DNA of 42,353 bases, taken from the NCBI GenBank assembly GCA_018241335.1, contig JAFEEA010000007.1, forward strand, positions 1 through 42,353, read 5' to 3'. This DNA comes from Pseudomonadota bacterium. Its GTDB lineage: Bacteria > Pseudomonadota > Alphaproteobacteria > Caulobacterales > Caulobacteraceae. Position 1 is the first letter of the stretch, and each line of letters begins with the position of its first letter. Of this stretch, positions 7,794 to 15,232 are shown in pieces. The position numbers were made by a program, and so were the translations under genes. The notes beneath the pieces are model-generated. The model saw only the letters and a program-made list of their open reading frames with translations, had not been told where the DNA came from and ran no database searches.

Positions 7794-9435
7794 AGACAGC
7801 CTCCTTGAACGGCGACATGCCGGTGCGGCGGAAGGTGTCGAGGAAGCGCTCACCCTCGGCGCGCTCGCGCATGTAGACCTCGACCAGTTGTTCGACGGCG
7901 TCGGCGACCTTGTCCGCCGGCAGGGCCGGGCCGAGCATCTTGCCGACCTCGGCGTCTTCGGCGCCCGAGCCGCCCAGCGTCAGCTGGTAGAACTCCTCGC
8001 CCTTCTTATCGACGCCCAGGATACCGATGTGGCCGACGTGGTGGTGGCCGCAGGCGTTGATGCAGCCGCTGATCTTGATCTTCAGCTCGCCCACGACCTC
8101 GGCGCGCTCCGGGTCGGCGAAGCGCTTGGCGATGTCCTGGGCGATGGGGATCGCCCGCGCATTGGCCAGGGCGCAGTAGTCCAGCCCCGGGCAGGCGATG
8201 ATGTCGCTGATCAGGCCGATGTTCGGCGTCGCCAGGCCGGCCGCCTCGAGCTCCGCATAGACCTGCGGGACGTCGTCCAGCTTCACGTGCGGCAGGATCA
8301 GGTTCTGCTCGTACGACACGCGCACCTCGTCGTGCGAGAACCGCTCAGCCAGGTCGGCGACCACGTCCATCTGGTCGGCCGAGCAATCGCCCGGCGTCTC
8401 GCCCGGCGCCTTCAGCGACACGTCGACGATGGCGTAGCCGGGAACCTTGTGCGGCTTGACGTTATGGCGAGCGAACCGGGCGAAGGCCCGGTCGTTGGCC
8501 TTGGCGGACTGGAACGCGGCCGAGACCGGCGGCAGGGTCTCGAAGCCCTGGGGCGCGAAGGCGGCGCGGATGCGGGCCAGCTCCTCGTCGGGCAGGTCGA
8601 CGCCGTCGCGGGGCTCGCGCTCCCACTCTTCCTCGACCTGGCGGGCGAATTCCTCGGCGCCCAGGGAAGACACCAGGATCTTGATTCGCGCCTTCCAGGC
8701 GTTGTCCCGCCGACCGGCGCGATTGTAGACGCGCAGGATGGCCTGCAGGTACGACAGCAGGTGGCGGGTCGGCAGGTGCTTGCGGATCGTCGAGCCCAGA
8801 TAGGGCGTGCGGCCCAGGCCGCCGCCGACGAGCACCTCGAAGCCCAGTTCCCCGTCCTCGGCGCGGTGCAGCCGCAGCCCGATGTCATAGACCTTGATCG
8901 CCGCGCGGTCGGTCGCCGCGGCGGTGACCGCGATCTTGAACTTGCGCGGCAGGAACGAGAATTCCGGGTGGAAGGTCGACCACTGGCGGATCGCCTCGGC
9001 CCAGACGCGCGGATCGTCCACCTCGTCGGCCGTGGCGCCGGCGTGGGGGTCGGCCGTCAGGTTGCGGATGCAGTTGCCGGAGGTCTGGATCGAGTGCAGC
9101 TCGACCTCGGCCAGATGCTCCAGGATATCCGGCGCATCGCGCAGCTTGATCCAGTGCAGTTGCAGGTTCGTGCGCGTGGTGAAGTGGCCGTAGCCCTTGT
9201 CGTAGGTGCGCGCGATGTAGGCCAGCTTGCGCAGCTTGGCGCTGGTCAGGGCGCCATAGGGTATGGCGATACGCAGCATGTAGGCGTGCAGTTGCAGATA
9301 GAGGCCGTTCATCAGCCGGATCGGCTTGAACTGATCCTCGGTGATCAGGCCCGCCAGCCGCCGCGTCGCCTGTTCACGGAACTCGGCGACCCGGTCGGTC
9401 AAAATCGCTCTGTCGATCTCGTCATATCGGTACAT
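7777..9435 (-). CDS. cysI: Siroheme nitrite/sulfite reductase (CysI-type hemoprotein)
   Basis: 552-aa siroheme/[4Fe-4S] enzyme that performs the six-electron reduction of sulfite to sulfide. Cluster ligands are C415-x5-C421 (CPGLDYC) and C458-x3-C462 (CINAC), followed by GHHHVGHIG. Two ferredoxin-like and two siroheme half-domains are recognisable (RTNLQLHWI; YEQNLILPHV). The size and the absence of a cysJ-like flavoprotein nearby point to a ferredoxin-dependent form. Sulfite rather than nitrite specificity is inferred from the context of cobA (siroheme synthesis), DUF934 and cysH. Confidence 0.93.
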   Translation of the reverse strand: MYRYDEIDRAILTDRVAEFREQATRRLAGLITEDQFKPIRLMNGLYLQLHAYMLRIAIPYGALTSAKLRKLAYIARTYDKGYGHFTTRTNLQLHWIKLRDAPDILEHLAEVELHSIQTSGNCIRNLTADPHAGATADEVDDPRVWAEAIRQWSTFHPEFSFLPRKFKIAVTAAATDRAAIKVYDIGLRLHRAEDGELGFEVLVGGGLGRTPYLGSTIRKHLPTRHLLSYLQAILRVYNRAGRRDNAWKARIKILVSSLGAEEFARQVEEEWEREPRDGVDLPDEELARIRAAFAPQGFETLPPVSAAFQSAKANDRAFARFARHNVKPHKVPGYAIVDVSLKAPGETPGDCSADQMDVVADLAERFSHDEVRVSYEQNLILPHVKLDDVPQVYAELEAAGLATPNIGLISDIIACPGLDYCALANARAIPIAQDIAKRFADPERAEVVGELKIKISGCINACGHHHVGHIGILGVDKKGEEFYQLTLGGSGAEDAEVGKMLGPALPADKVADAVEQLVEVYMRERAEGERFLDTFRRTGMSPFKEAVYADAR

Positions 9436-9449
9436 GGCGCAGCGGGCCC

Positions 9450-9818
9450 TTACTTGCGCTTGATCAGGTTGACGCGCCCGGTGGAGCGGGCCGCGCCGTG
9501 AGCATGGACGAGCGCCTCGATGGACGCCCCGCCCTCGGCCTGTTTGCCGTGCTCGAGCTTGTTGGTCGGGCCCATCGCCCGCACGCGTTCGCGATAGCTC
9601 AAAGGCGCATACCCGCCCTCGGATTCGATGACGTCGATCAGATAGGCGTCGACCACCTGGGTCAGTTCGCTCTTGGCGTGGGCCTCGGCCGCATCTGCGT
9701 CGGGATCCTGGTCACCCCAGAGCTGAGCCTCGGCGAAGCGGTCGACCCAGCGGCCGCCCATCCAGAACACGGCCTCGCCATCATCGAGGCGGTTGGCGGT
9801 AAGAGCTTTCATGGTCAT
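9450..9818 (-). CDS. DUF2849 protein of the sulfate-reduction operon
   Basis: 122-aa DUF2849 family protein, an alphaproteobacterial family that typically sits between the SUMT and sulfite reductase genes. Function unknown. Recognisable segments are LTANRLDDGEAVFW near the N-terminus and the YAPLSYRERVRA segment in the middle. Start taken at ATG 9818, whose ATGA overlaps the stop of cobA; the frame is open far upstream (to 10253), but that part is antisense-like sequence inside cobA. It is followed 14 bases later by cysI. Confidence 0.87.
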   Translation of the reverse strand: MTMKALTANRLDDGEAVFWMGGRWVDRFAEAQLWGDQDPDADAAEAHAKSELTQVVDAYLIDVIESEGGYAPLSYRERVRAMGPTNKLEHGKQAEGGASIEALVHAHGAARSTGRVNLIKRK

Positions 9819-10660
9819 GCCTTGGCGCTCAGAAGAGAAACGAACTCGGCCGCGGCGGGCGCCGAGGCCTGGGCCAGCGACATCGCCTCGCCCACGATCA
9901 GAAGGGCCGGCCCCGAAAGGCCGGCGGCGGCCTCCGTCAGCCCGCCCAGCGTCGTGACCAGGCGCGTCTCGTCCGGGCGGCTGGCGTTCTCGACCACCAG
10001 GGCCGGGGTGGCCGCGTCGCGGCCGGCGCCCATCAGGCGGCCCGCGATGGCCGGCGCGGCCGACAGGCCCATGTAGATGACGACGGTCTGGTTGGCCCGG
10101 GCCAGGCTCGCCCAGTCCAGGTCCGGTTCCGCGCCGGCGGCGGCATGGCCGGTGACGAAGGTGACCGCCTGGGCCGATCCGCGATGGGTCAGGGGCGCGC
10201 CAGCCGAGGCGGAGGCCGCCAGGGCGGCGGTGACGCCCGGCACGACCAGGCACTCGACGCCCGCCGCGCGGCAGGCTTCCAGCTCCTCGCCGCCGCGGCC
10301 GAAGATGAAGGGATCGCCGCCTTTCAGGCGCACCACCTCCAGCCCCTCCTGGGCGAAGGCCACAAGCATGCGGTTGATCTCGTCCTGGGCGTAGGAATGG
10401 CGCGACTTGCGCTTGGCCACCGAGATGCGGCGCGCCTCGGCGGGCGCCAGGTCCAGGATCGCGTCGGAGACCAGCCCGTCGTGCACCACGACATCAGCGT
10501 CCCGCAGCGCCTTCAGCGCCTTGACGGTCAGCAGGTCCGGATCGCCCGGTCCCGCGCCCACCAGCCACACACGCCCCCAAGCGCCCTTGCTGCCGCCCTT
10601 GCGGCCGCCCAGGACAACGAGACGATGCTTGCGGTTCTTTGGCATGTGAGGTTTCGTCAT
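9815..10660 (-). CDS. cobA: Uroporphyrinogen-III C-methyltransferase (SUMT)
   Basis: 281-aa SAM-dependent methyltransferase that makes precorrin-2, the entry to siroheme. VGAGPGDPDLL at 34-44 (SAM/tetrapyrrole site 1), the Gly-rich LKGGDPFIFGRGGEE segment, and the APLTHR segment are canonical. It lacks the CysG dehydrogenase/ferrochelatase domain, so those steps are encoded elsewhere. The N-terminal 30 residues are a basic extension (many Lys/Arg/Gly) beyond the usual start. It is the first gene of the sulfur operon and therefore probably supplies siroheme to CysI. Confidence 0.93.
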   Translation of the reverse strand: MTKPHMPKNRKHRLVVLGGRKGGSKGAWGRVWLVGAGPGDPDLLTVKALKALRDADVVVHDGLVSDAILDLAPAEARRISVAKRKSRHSYAQDEINRMLVAFAQEGLEVVRLKGGDPFIFGRGGEELEACRAAGVECLVVPGVTAALAASASAGAPLTHRGSAQAVTFVTGHAAAGAEPDLDWASLARANQTVVIYMGLSAAPAIAGRLMGAGRDAATPALVVENASRPDETRLVTTLGGLTEAAAGLSGPALLIVGEAMSLAQASAPAAAEFVSLLSAKA

Positions 10661-10710
10661 GGCCCGGTATATGTTTCAGGAACTCTAAAAGGCCAGCCCG
10701 AAGACAGGAC

Positions 10711-10751
10711 GGGGCGAACCTCAAAGGCTCGCCCCGCCGACATCCGTCGGC
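10711..10751. repeat. Paired hairpins between cobA and the divergent LysR gene
   Basis: Two adjacent inverted repeats lie in the 184-base divergent intergenic region: GGGGCGA...TCGCCCC (10711-10735; 7 bp plus an inner CCT/AGG) and GCCGAC-ATCC-GTCGGC (10736-10751; 6 bp, tetraloop). In the cobA direction they would be in the 5' leader about 50 to 90 bases before the start. They could be a regulatory leader structure or operator DNA for the LysR-type protein. I do not recognise a known riboswitch in it. Confidence 0.45.
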
Positions 10752-10844
10752 GAAAAGGGCCGATGCGCCGCCGGACAGTTGCAAATTGGGCGCCGGGCCT
10801 CCATTTCGCAACAAAGGACTTCTGCCGGGGGTATCAGGATTTCT

Positions 10845-11792
10845 ATGGAGTCGAGACGCCGCCTTCCGCCGCTGAACGCGTTGCGCGCCTTCGAGGCCGC
10901 CGCCCGGCACCTGAATTTCAGCCGCGCGGCCGACGAACTGTCGGTCACGCCGGGTGCGGTGTCGCAGCAGATTCAGAACCTGGAGGACTATGTCGGCGCC
11001 GCGCTCTTCAAGCGCACGCCCAAGGGCCTGCTGCTGACCGACGCCGCCCAGACCGCCCTGCCCGCCCTGCGCGAAGCCTTCGACCGTCTGGCCGAGGCCG
11101 CGTCCCTGCTGACCGCCGCCGTCGACGGCCGTCGCCTGACCCTCACCGCCGCCCCATCCTTCGCCGCCAAGTGGCTGGTGCCGCGCCTCGGCCGCTTCGA
11201 GGAGGCCCACCCCCAGGTCGACGTCTGGCTGTCGGCCGACATGGAACTGGTCGATTTCGCCGCCGGCGAGGTGGACCTGGCGATCCGCTATGGGTCAGGC
11301 CGCTATCCGGGTCTCGAATCGGTACGGCTGATGAACGAGACGGTGATCCCCGTCGCCAGCCCCGACCTGGTCGCCGCCAATCCCCTGAACGACCCCTCGG
11401 ACCTGTCGCACCACATCCTGCTGCACGACGGCTCGCCCGACGCCGACGATAGCTGCCCGGACTGGTCGATGTGGCTGGCCGCACGGGGGGTCAAGGGCGT
11501 CGACGGTAACCGCGGCCCGCGCTTCAACCAGTCCAGCCTGGTGATCGAGGCGGCGGTGGGCGGCCGCGGCGTGGCGCTGGCCAAGCGCACCCTGGCCCAG
11601 GACGACCTCGACGCCGGCCGCCTGGTGGCGCCGCTGCAGATCGCCACCGCCGTCGACTTCGCCTACCACGTGGTCCACCCCAAGGCGAAAGGCCGCCTGC
11701 CCCAGGTCAAGGCGTTCGTGAACTGGATCACCGGCGAGGCCGCGACGCACGAGGCCGCCCTGGCCACTATCGACAACGGCGCGGGGATCTGA
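10845..11792 (+). CDS. LysR-type transcriptional regulator, GcvA-like
   Basis: 315-aa regulator. The N-terminal winged HTH begins with PPLNALRAFEAAARHLNFSRAA in two recognisable parts and includes SVTPGAVSQQIQNLE; this PLNALRAFE opening is typical of the GcvA subgroup. The C-terminal effector domain has the FAAGEVDLAIRYG segment. Start set at ATG 10845 (MESRRRLPPL), because the additional 22 upstream residues are not conserved-looking. It is transcribed divergently from the cobA-cys operon, so it is a candidate regulator of it, but GcvA-like proteins also control unrelated targets. Confidence 0.88.
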   Translation: MESRRRLPPLNALRAFEAAARHLNFSRAADELSVTPGAVSQQIQNLEDYVGAALFKRTPKGLLLTDAAQTALPALREAFDRLAEAASLLTAAVDGRRLTLTAAPSFAAKWLVPRLGRFEEAHPQVDVWLSADMELVDFAAGEVDLAIRYGSGRYPGLESVRLMNETVIPVASPDLVAANPLNDPSDLSHHILLHDGSPDADDSCPDWSMWLAARGVKGVDGNRGPRFNQSSLVIEAAVGGRGVALAKRTLAQDDLDAGRLVAPLQIATAVDFAYHVVHPKAKGRLPQVKAFVNWITGEAATHEAALATIDNGAGI

Positions 11793-11804
11793 GGCGCGGG
11801 CGCT

Positions 11805-12152
11805 TCAGCGCTTGGTTTTCAGGGACTTGAGCATCTGTTCGTGGGCGTAGGCGGCGACGTCCGACAGGGCCGCGTCCAGGGCGTCGCGCACCGCCGGCAA
11901 GGCTGACGCGCCCTTGGCCTCCGCCCAGGCGCAGGCCTCGCCCAGGGCGAAGGCTCCCACGCCCCGGGCCGCCCCCTTGATGGTGTGGACGGCGTCCTTC
12001 CAGCCGTCGTTGGCGGGATCGAGCATCGTCGACCAGATCGCCGCCTGCTCGCGGAACAGGGCCAGGACCTCGTCGATGACGCCGGCGTCGCCGGCCGCGA
12101 AGTCCTCCAGGTAGCCGAAGTCCACTACCCCCTTGATGTCGCGCCTGGCCAT
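11805..12152 (-). CDS. Hpt-domain histidine phosphotransfer protein
   Basis: 115-aa stand-alone Hpt domain, cytosolic. His56 in AVHTIKGAARGVGA matches the HTIKGxA phospho-acceptor motif, and the rest is predicted helical. It relays phosphate between a hybrid histidine kinase and a response regulator. No kinase or regulator is adjacent. Caulobacter ShpA, of the ShkA-ShpA-TacA relay, is a free Hpt protein of similar size, and this may be its counterpart, but the sequence alone does not prove it. Confidence 0.88.
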   Translation of the reverse strand: MARRDIKGVVDFGYLEDFAAGDAGVIDEVLALFREQAAIWSTMLDPANDGWKDAVHTIKGAARGVGAFALGEACAWAEAKGASALPAVRDALDAALSDVAAYAHEQMLKSLKTKR

Positions 12153-12360
12153 CGAATCCCCTGTCTCCCGGCCGCCAGTCTAGGCCTTCCGCCAGCCGCG
12201 ACCACGCGCGCCGCAAACAATTCCGCCGGATTCGACCTTCATCCCGGCGCCGGCTCCGGTTGGACGTCGGCGTGACGCCGCTCCGCCCCCAACCCCTGGA
12301 AGGCGGAACCTATCGCTTCGCTTCGACCCGGGCGCGGCGAAAGCCTGCAGGGAGAAGCGA

Positions 12361-12735
12361 CTATTGGCGGATGGAGGCGAAGTTGCCGTAGCCGGCCTGC
12401 GTTACGGTCGCAGCCGATCCGGCCCCGAACTGTACGATGACCGCCGTGTTGGCGGCGCCGGACTGGGTGACATGGGCAAGGTCCATGGCGCCGTATTGAC
12501 GGATCAATGCCTGGTCGCCTTCACCGGTGTCGGCGACCGACACGTAGTTCATCAGATCGCTTTCCGCTGTCGCCTGGCCTTCAGGTCCGCCGGGCACGGG
12601 CTCCTGCCCAGCGCTGGTCGGGAGGATGGCGCGGGCGGGGTCGATCTGGGTGATCCAGGCCGGCCCCGAATCGGCCGCAGCGGCTGGTAGTGCGAATAGT
12701 GCGAGGCACAGGGCGATGATGGCGGCGCGCGGCAT
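12361..12735 (-). CDS. Small curlin-repeat protein (CsgB/CsgA-like)
   Basis: 124-aa secreted protein with a signal peptide (ends about ALPAAAA) and a C-terminal curlin-repeat block. Repeat units include ALIRQYGAMDLAHVTQ, GAANTAVIVQFGAG and SAATVTQAGYGNFASIRQ, each following the xAxVxQxGxxNxA pattern. The protein ends in ...SIRQ, as curlin subunits often do. About 40 residues between signal and repeats are Pro/Gly-rich and not repeat-like. Its small repeat number suggests a nucleator or capping subunit rather than the main fibre. It is the last gene of the curli operon. Confidence 0.8.
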   Translation of the reverse strand: MPRAAIIALCLALFALPAAAADSGPAWITQIDPARAILPTSAGQEPVPGGPEGQATAESDLMNYVSVADTGEGDQALIRQYGAMDLAHVTQSGAANTAVIVQFGAGSAATVTQAGYGNFASIRQ

Positions 12736-12787
12736 GGCGGCACGCTAGGCCCAAAGGGTTGAGGATCATCTAAGTCGCGCGCCGCGC

Positions 12788-13300
12788 CTATTTCGGCGAA
12801 GGAAGGGCGACGACCGTTCCGGTTCCACCACTGACAATGCCGTTCACCAGCAGGTCGGATGGCTGGTCCGGGGAGATGGGGGCGGCCGACGGTTCGGAAG
12901 CTGATCTGAACTGGGCCGACCGGTTGTCGAGGATCTCGGCGCACTCCGCCGACCGGGCGCTGTCCCGGGAGGTGGCCGGATCGCAACGGTCGTGTCCATT
13001 GGCGGGCGCCACCGCGACGGCGTTGCCATCGCCCGTGGTTACCTGAGGTTGATGAATGACGGTCGGCCTGTTGACCGGCGAAGAGACCTGCGGGGCGCTG
13101 TCCAGTCCGCTCTTCGGGGGGGCGATCTGAGTCGTCTGGGCAGAAGACTGCGAAGGGCTGGAAATCTGGCCGGGAGCTATGTCGGACGCGACTGTCGCTG
13201 GCGACGATGGGATCTGGGCGGGCGCCCCGCCCGGCGGGGCCGCGGACGCCGAAAAGGGCGCGGCGAGCGCAAGGAGCAAATTGGCCGCGATCCTGATCAT
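12788..13300 (-). CDS. Unrecognised secreted protein inside the curli operon
   Basis: 170-aa protein with a signal peptide (MIRIAANLLL...SASA), then about 75 residues rich in Pro, Ser, Gln and Ala (probably disordered), then a small region with two cysteines 15 residues apart (DRCDPA and AECAEI) followed by LDNRSAQF, and a Gly/Val-rich end. No known domain is recognised. Start set at ATG 13300, one base after the stop of the second curlin gene; a frame from 13318 would overlap that gene. It occupies a place where other systems carry small assembly factors such as CsgC/CsgH. A role in curli assembly is inference from position only. Confidence 0.7.
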   Translation of the reverse strand: MIRIAANLLLALAAPFSASAAPPGGAPAQIPSSPATVASDIAPGQISSPSQSSAQTTQIAPPKSGLDSAPQVSSPVNRPTVIHQPQVTTGDGNAVAVAPANGHDRCDPATSRDSARSAECAEILDNRSAQFRSASEPSAAPISPDQPSDLLVNGIVSGGTGTVVALPSPK

Positions 13301-13301
13301 G

Positions 13302-13931
13302 TCAGTGCGTGCTCGCACCCCACCCCGTCTGGAGGATCGTAACGGTCATGCCTCCGGTCTGCTGGACATGCAGATCCGGCAGGTTGTTGCCGACCTGGGT
13401 GTATACGGCATGGTTGTTGTCGCCGATCTGAGAGACGCTCTGGGTGTCGGCCACGCCGAGCTGAGCCTGAACGGCGGTGTTGCCCGATCCGTTCTGCTCC
13501 AGTGCGGCGACATTGAGTGCTCCATGCTGCTCGATCTCCGCAGTGTTGACGCCATCGAGAGATGAAGCCTGCAGCAATTTGGCTCGGTTGCCGACGCCCG
13601 ACTGGTTGAGGATGGCGGCGTTGTAGCCGCCGGCCTGACTGACGCTGGCCCAGTTCTGCGCGCCGATCTGGTTCAGGGCCGCCGACCCATAGCCAGCGCC
13701 CGACTGGGTGACCGAGGCGGACTCATCGGACCCGAATTGCCTTACGACGGCGTCGCCCGACTGGTCGCTTTGAACGATGGCGACCAGATCTCCACGACCG
13801 GCTTGTACGACCTTCGCGTGGCCGCCTTCGCCAATCTGTTCGACGGTCACACTGGAGGGCGCACCTGCGTGAGCCACGCCGCAGCCGGCAATCATCGCGA
13901 GCATCGCCGTCAATCGGGCCAAGCATGCCAT
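13302..13931 (-). CDS. Curlin-repeat protein, second subunit
   Basis: 209-aa secreted curlin. Signal peptide MACLARLTAMLAMIAGCGVAHA, then a run of curlin repeats across nearly the whole mature protein, for example AKVVQAGRGDLVAIVQ, ASVTQSGAGYGSAALNQ, ASVSQAGGYNAAILNQ and AALEQNGSGNTAVQAQ. The C-terminus (MTVTILQTGWGASTH) departs from the repeat pattern. Start taken at ATG 13931 with AGGGA ribosome site; the open frame reaches 14312, but that part lies within the other curlin gene and has no signal peptide. Probably a CsgA/CsgB-type fibre component. Confidence 0.85.
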   Translation of the reverse strand: MACLARLTAMLAMIAGCGVAHAGAPSSVTVEQIGEGGHAKVVQAGRGDLVAIVQSDQSGDAVVRQFGSDESASVTQSGAGYGSAALNQIGAQNWASVSQAGGYNAAILNQSGVGNRAKLLQASSLDGVNTAEIEQHGALNVAALEQNGSGNTAVQAQLGVADTQSVSQIGDNNHAVYTQVGNNLPDLHVQQTGGMTVTILQTGWGASTH

Positions 13932-13995
13932 TTGGGCTTCCCTGAAAAGGCGCTGGCCGGCGTCCTCGCCGGCCAGCGAGCACTGACGCTGGACG

Positions 13996-15171
13996 CTATT
14001 GGTGGATGTAGGCCCAGTTGCTTGAGCCGCCCTGGTTGATCGTGGCGCTGGCGCCCGACTGGCCTTGGACCACATAAGCCGTGTCGTAGTTGCCGTACTG
14101 GTGCACCAGCGAGGTGTCGTTGGCGCCGTTCTGAGACACGGACGCATAGTCTCCGGTGACCGGGCCATCCGACGCCAGATAGCTGTCGAGGGTGTAATAG
14201 GCGAAGCCGGGGTCGGGGTAGAAGCCCTGCTCGATGGTGGAAGAGTCACCACCGGCGCCGCTTGTCTGAGTGGCGTAGGCTTGGTTGCCCGTGCCGTTTT
14301 GCCAGGCGACATTGTAGTTGATGCCGGCGCCGACCTGCTGAAGGTTGGCGACGTTGCCAGAGCCGGCCTGATAGGTCACGGCGTCGGAATAGTAGTTGCC
14401 GCTCGTCTGCGTCACGGCGCCATTGTTCCCGCCGGGCGAGTCCTGCGACACGCTGGCGAAGTTCCAGGTGCCCTGCTGGCTGATGGAGCCGACGTTATTG
14501 GAGCCGATCTGGTCGATGATCGCCCCGACCGGTCCGTACACAGTGTTGCCAGCGCCGGCGCCCGGCAGGACCGAAGTGCCTGGAATGTTCTCCGAGCGAG
14601 CCAGGTCACCGGGGCCGGGCACCTTGATGTTGTAGGGTTGGGTGTAGGCGTAGGTGCCGGTTCCCGACTGATTGATGCTGGCCTGGTTGGTCGTACCATC
14701 CTGCTGGTTCACGACGGCCGTTTCCTGGACGCCGTTCTGGACCACACTGGCGGTGTTGAAGTTGTTGGACTGGCCGATCAACACCGTCTCGTTGTTCGAC
14801 CCGCCTTGCTGGTTGACCGTCGCCGTGTTGTTGCCGACCTGGACGACGGTGACGGCGCCATTCACGCCTTCTTGGTCAGAGTTCAGGGTGTTGCTGGGGT
14901 TTGCCAGTCCATAGGCGCCCTGGCTCTGGTTCACGGTCGCCGCGTTCCCGGAACCCGCCTGGGTTACGGTGGCGTGGTTGTAGGCGTCGCTTGCGCCCGT
15001 TCCTGCCCCTTGCGTCACGGTGGCGGTGTCGTTGTTGCCGGCGGTCTGATCAACGGTGGCGGTCTCGACAGTGCCGATCTGATCGATCGTAGCGCTGCTG
15101 CCCGCCGCGTAAGCTGCGCCGGCGGCCATCAACGCAGCTGCGGACACGGGCGCTAAAAATAGCCTTTTCAT
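13996..15171 (-). CDS. csgA: Large curlin, probable major fibre subunit
   Basis: 391-aa secreted amyloid subunit, far larger than the 151-aa E. coli CsgA. Signal peptide MKRLFLAPVSAAALMAAGAAYA, then about twenty curlin half-repeats (xATVxQxGxxNxA), such as ATVTQAGSGNAATVNQ and ASISQSG-like units, interrupted by non-repeat loops at about residues 175-210 (KVPGPGDLARSENIPG...) and 310-335 (FYPDPGFAYYTLDSYL). It ends ...WAYIHQ. An AAGGGAAG ribosome site precedes the ATG. Very rich in Asn, Gln, Gly, Thr and Ser. The csgA symbol reflects the role; the repeat number is an estimate by eye. Confidence 0.85.
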   Translation of the reverse strand: MKRLFLAPVSAAALMAAGAAYAAGSSATIDQIGTVETATVDQTAGNNDTATVTQGAGTGASDAYNHATVTQAGSGNAATVNQSQGAYGLANPSNTLNSDQEGVNGAVTVVQVGNNTATVNQQGGSNNETVLIGQSNNFNTASVVQNGVQETAVVNQQDGTTNQASINQSGTGTYAYTQPYNIKVPGPGDLARSENIPGTSVLPGAGAGNTVYGPVGAIIDQIGSNNVGSISQQGTWNFASVSQDSPGGNNGAVTQTSGNYYSDAVTYQAGSGNVANLQQVGAGINYNVAWQNGTGNQAYATQTSGAGGDSSTIEQGFYPDPGFAYYTLDSYLASDGPVTGDYASVSQNGANDTSLVHQYGNYDTAYVVQGQSGASATINQGGSSNWAYIHQ

Positions 15172-15232
15172 GCGCTTACTTCCCTTTTCTAGTGCGACCC
15201 CACAACGGGATCATTTTGGGCTGGAGGTCTCC

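Noticed and set aside
7735..9501. 588-codon open frame on the plus strand
   Set aside because: Antisense to cysI, whose Fe-S and siroheme ligands are intact. The translation has no recognisable domain.
10661..10844. SAM or cobalamin riboswitch before cobA
   Set aside because: Hairpins are present but I do not see the conserved core of a cobalamin box or the SAM motifs.
11793..11825. Terminator between the LysR and Hpt genes
   Set aside because: GCGC-TTCA-GCGC stem is only 4-5 bp and falls in the 3' end of the Hpt gene; the short T-stretch is not enough.
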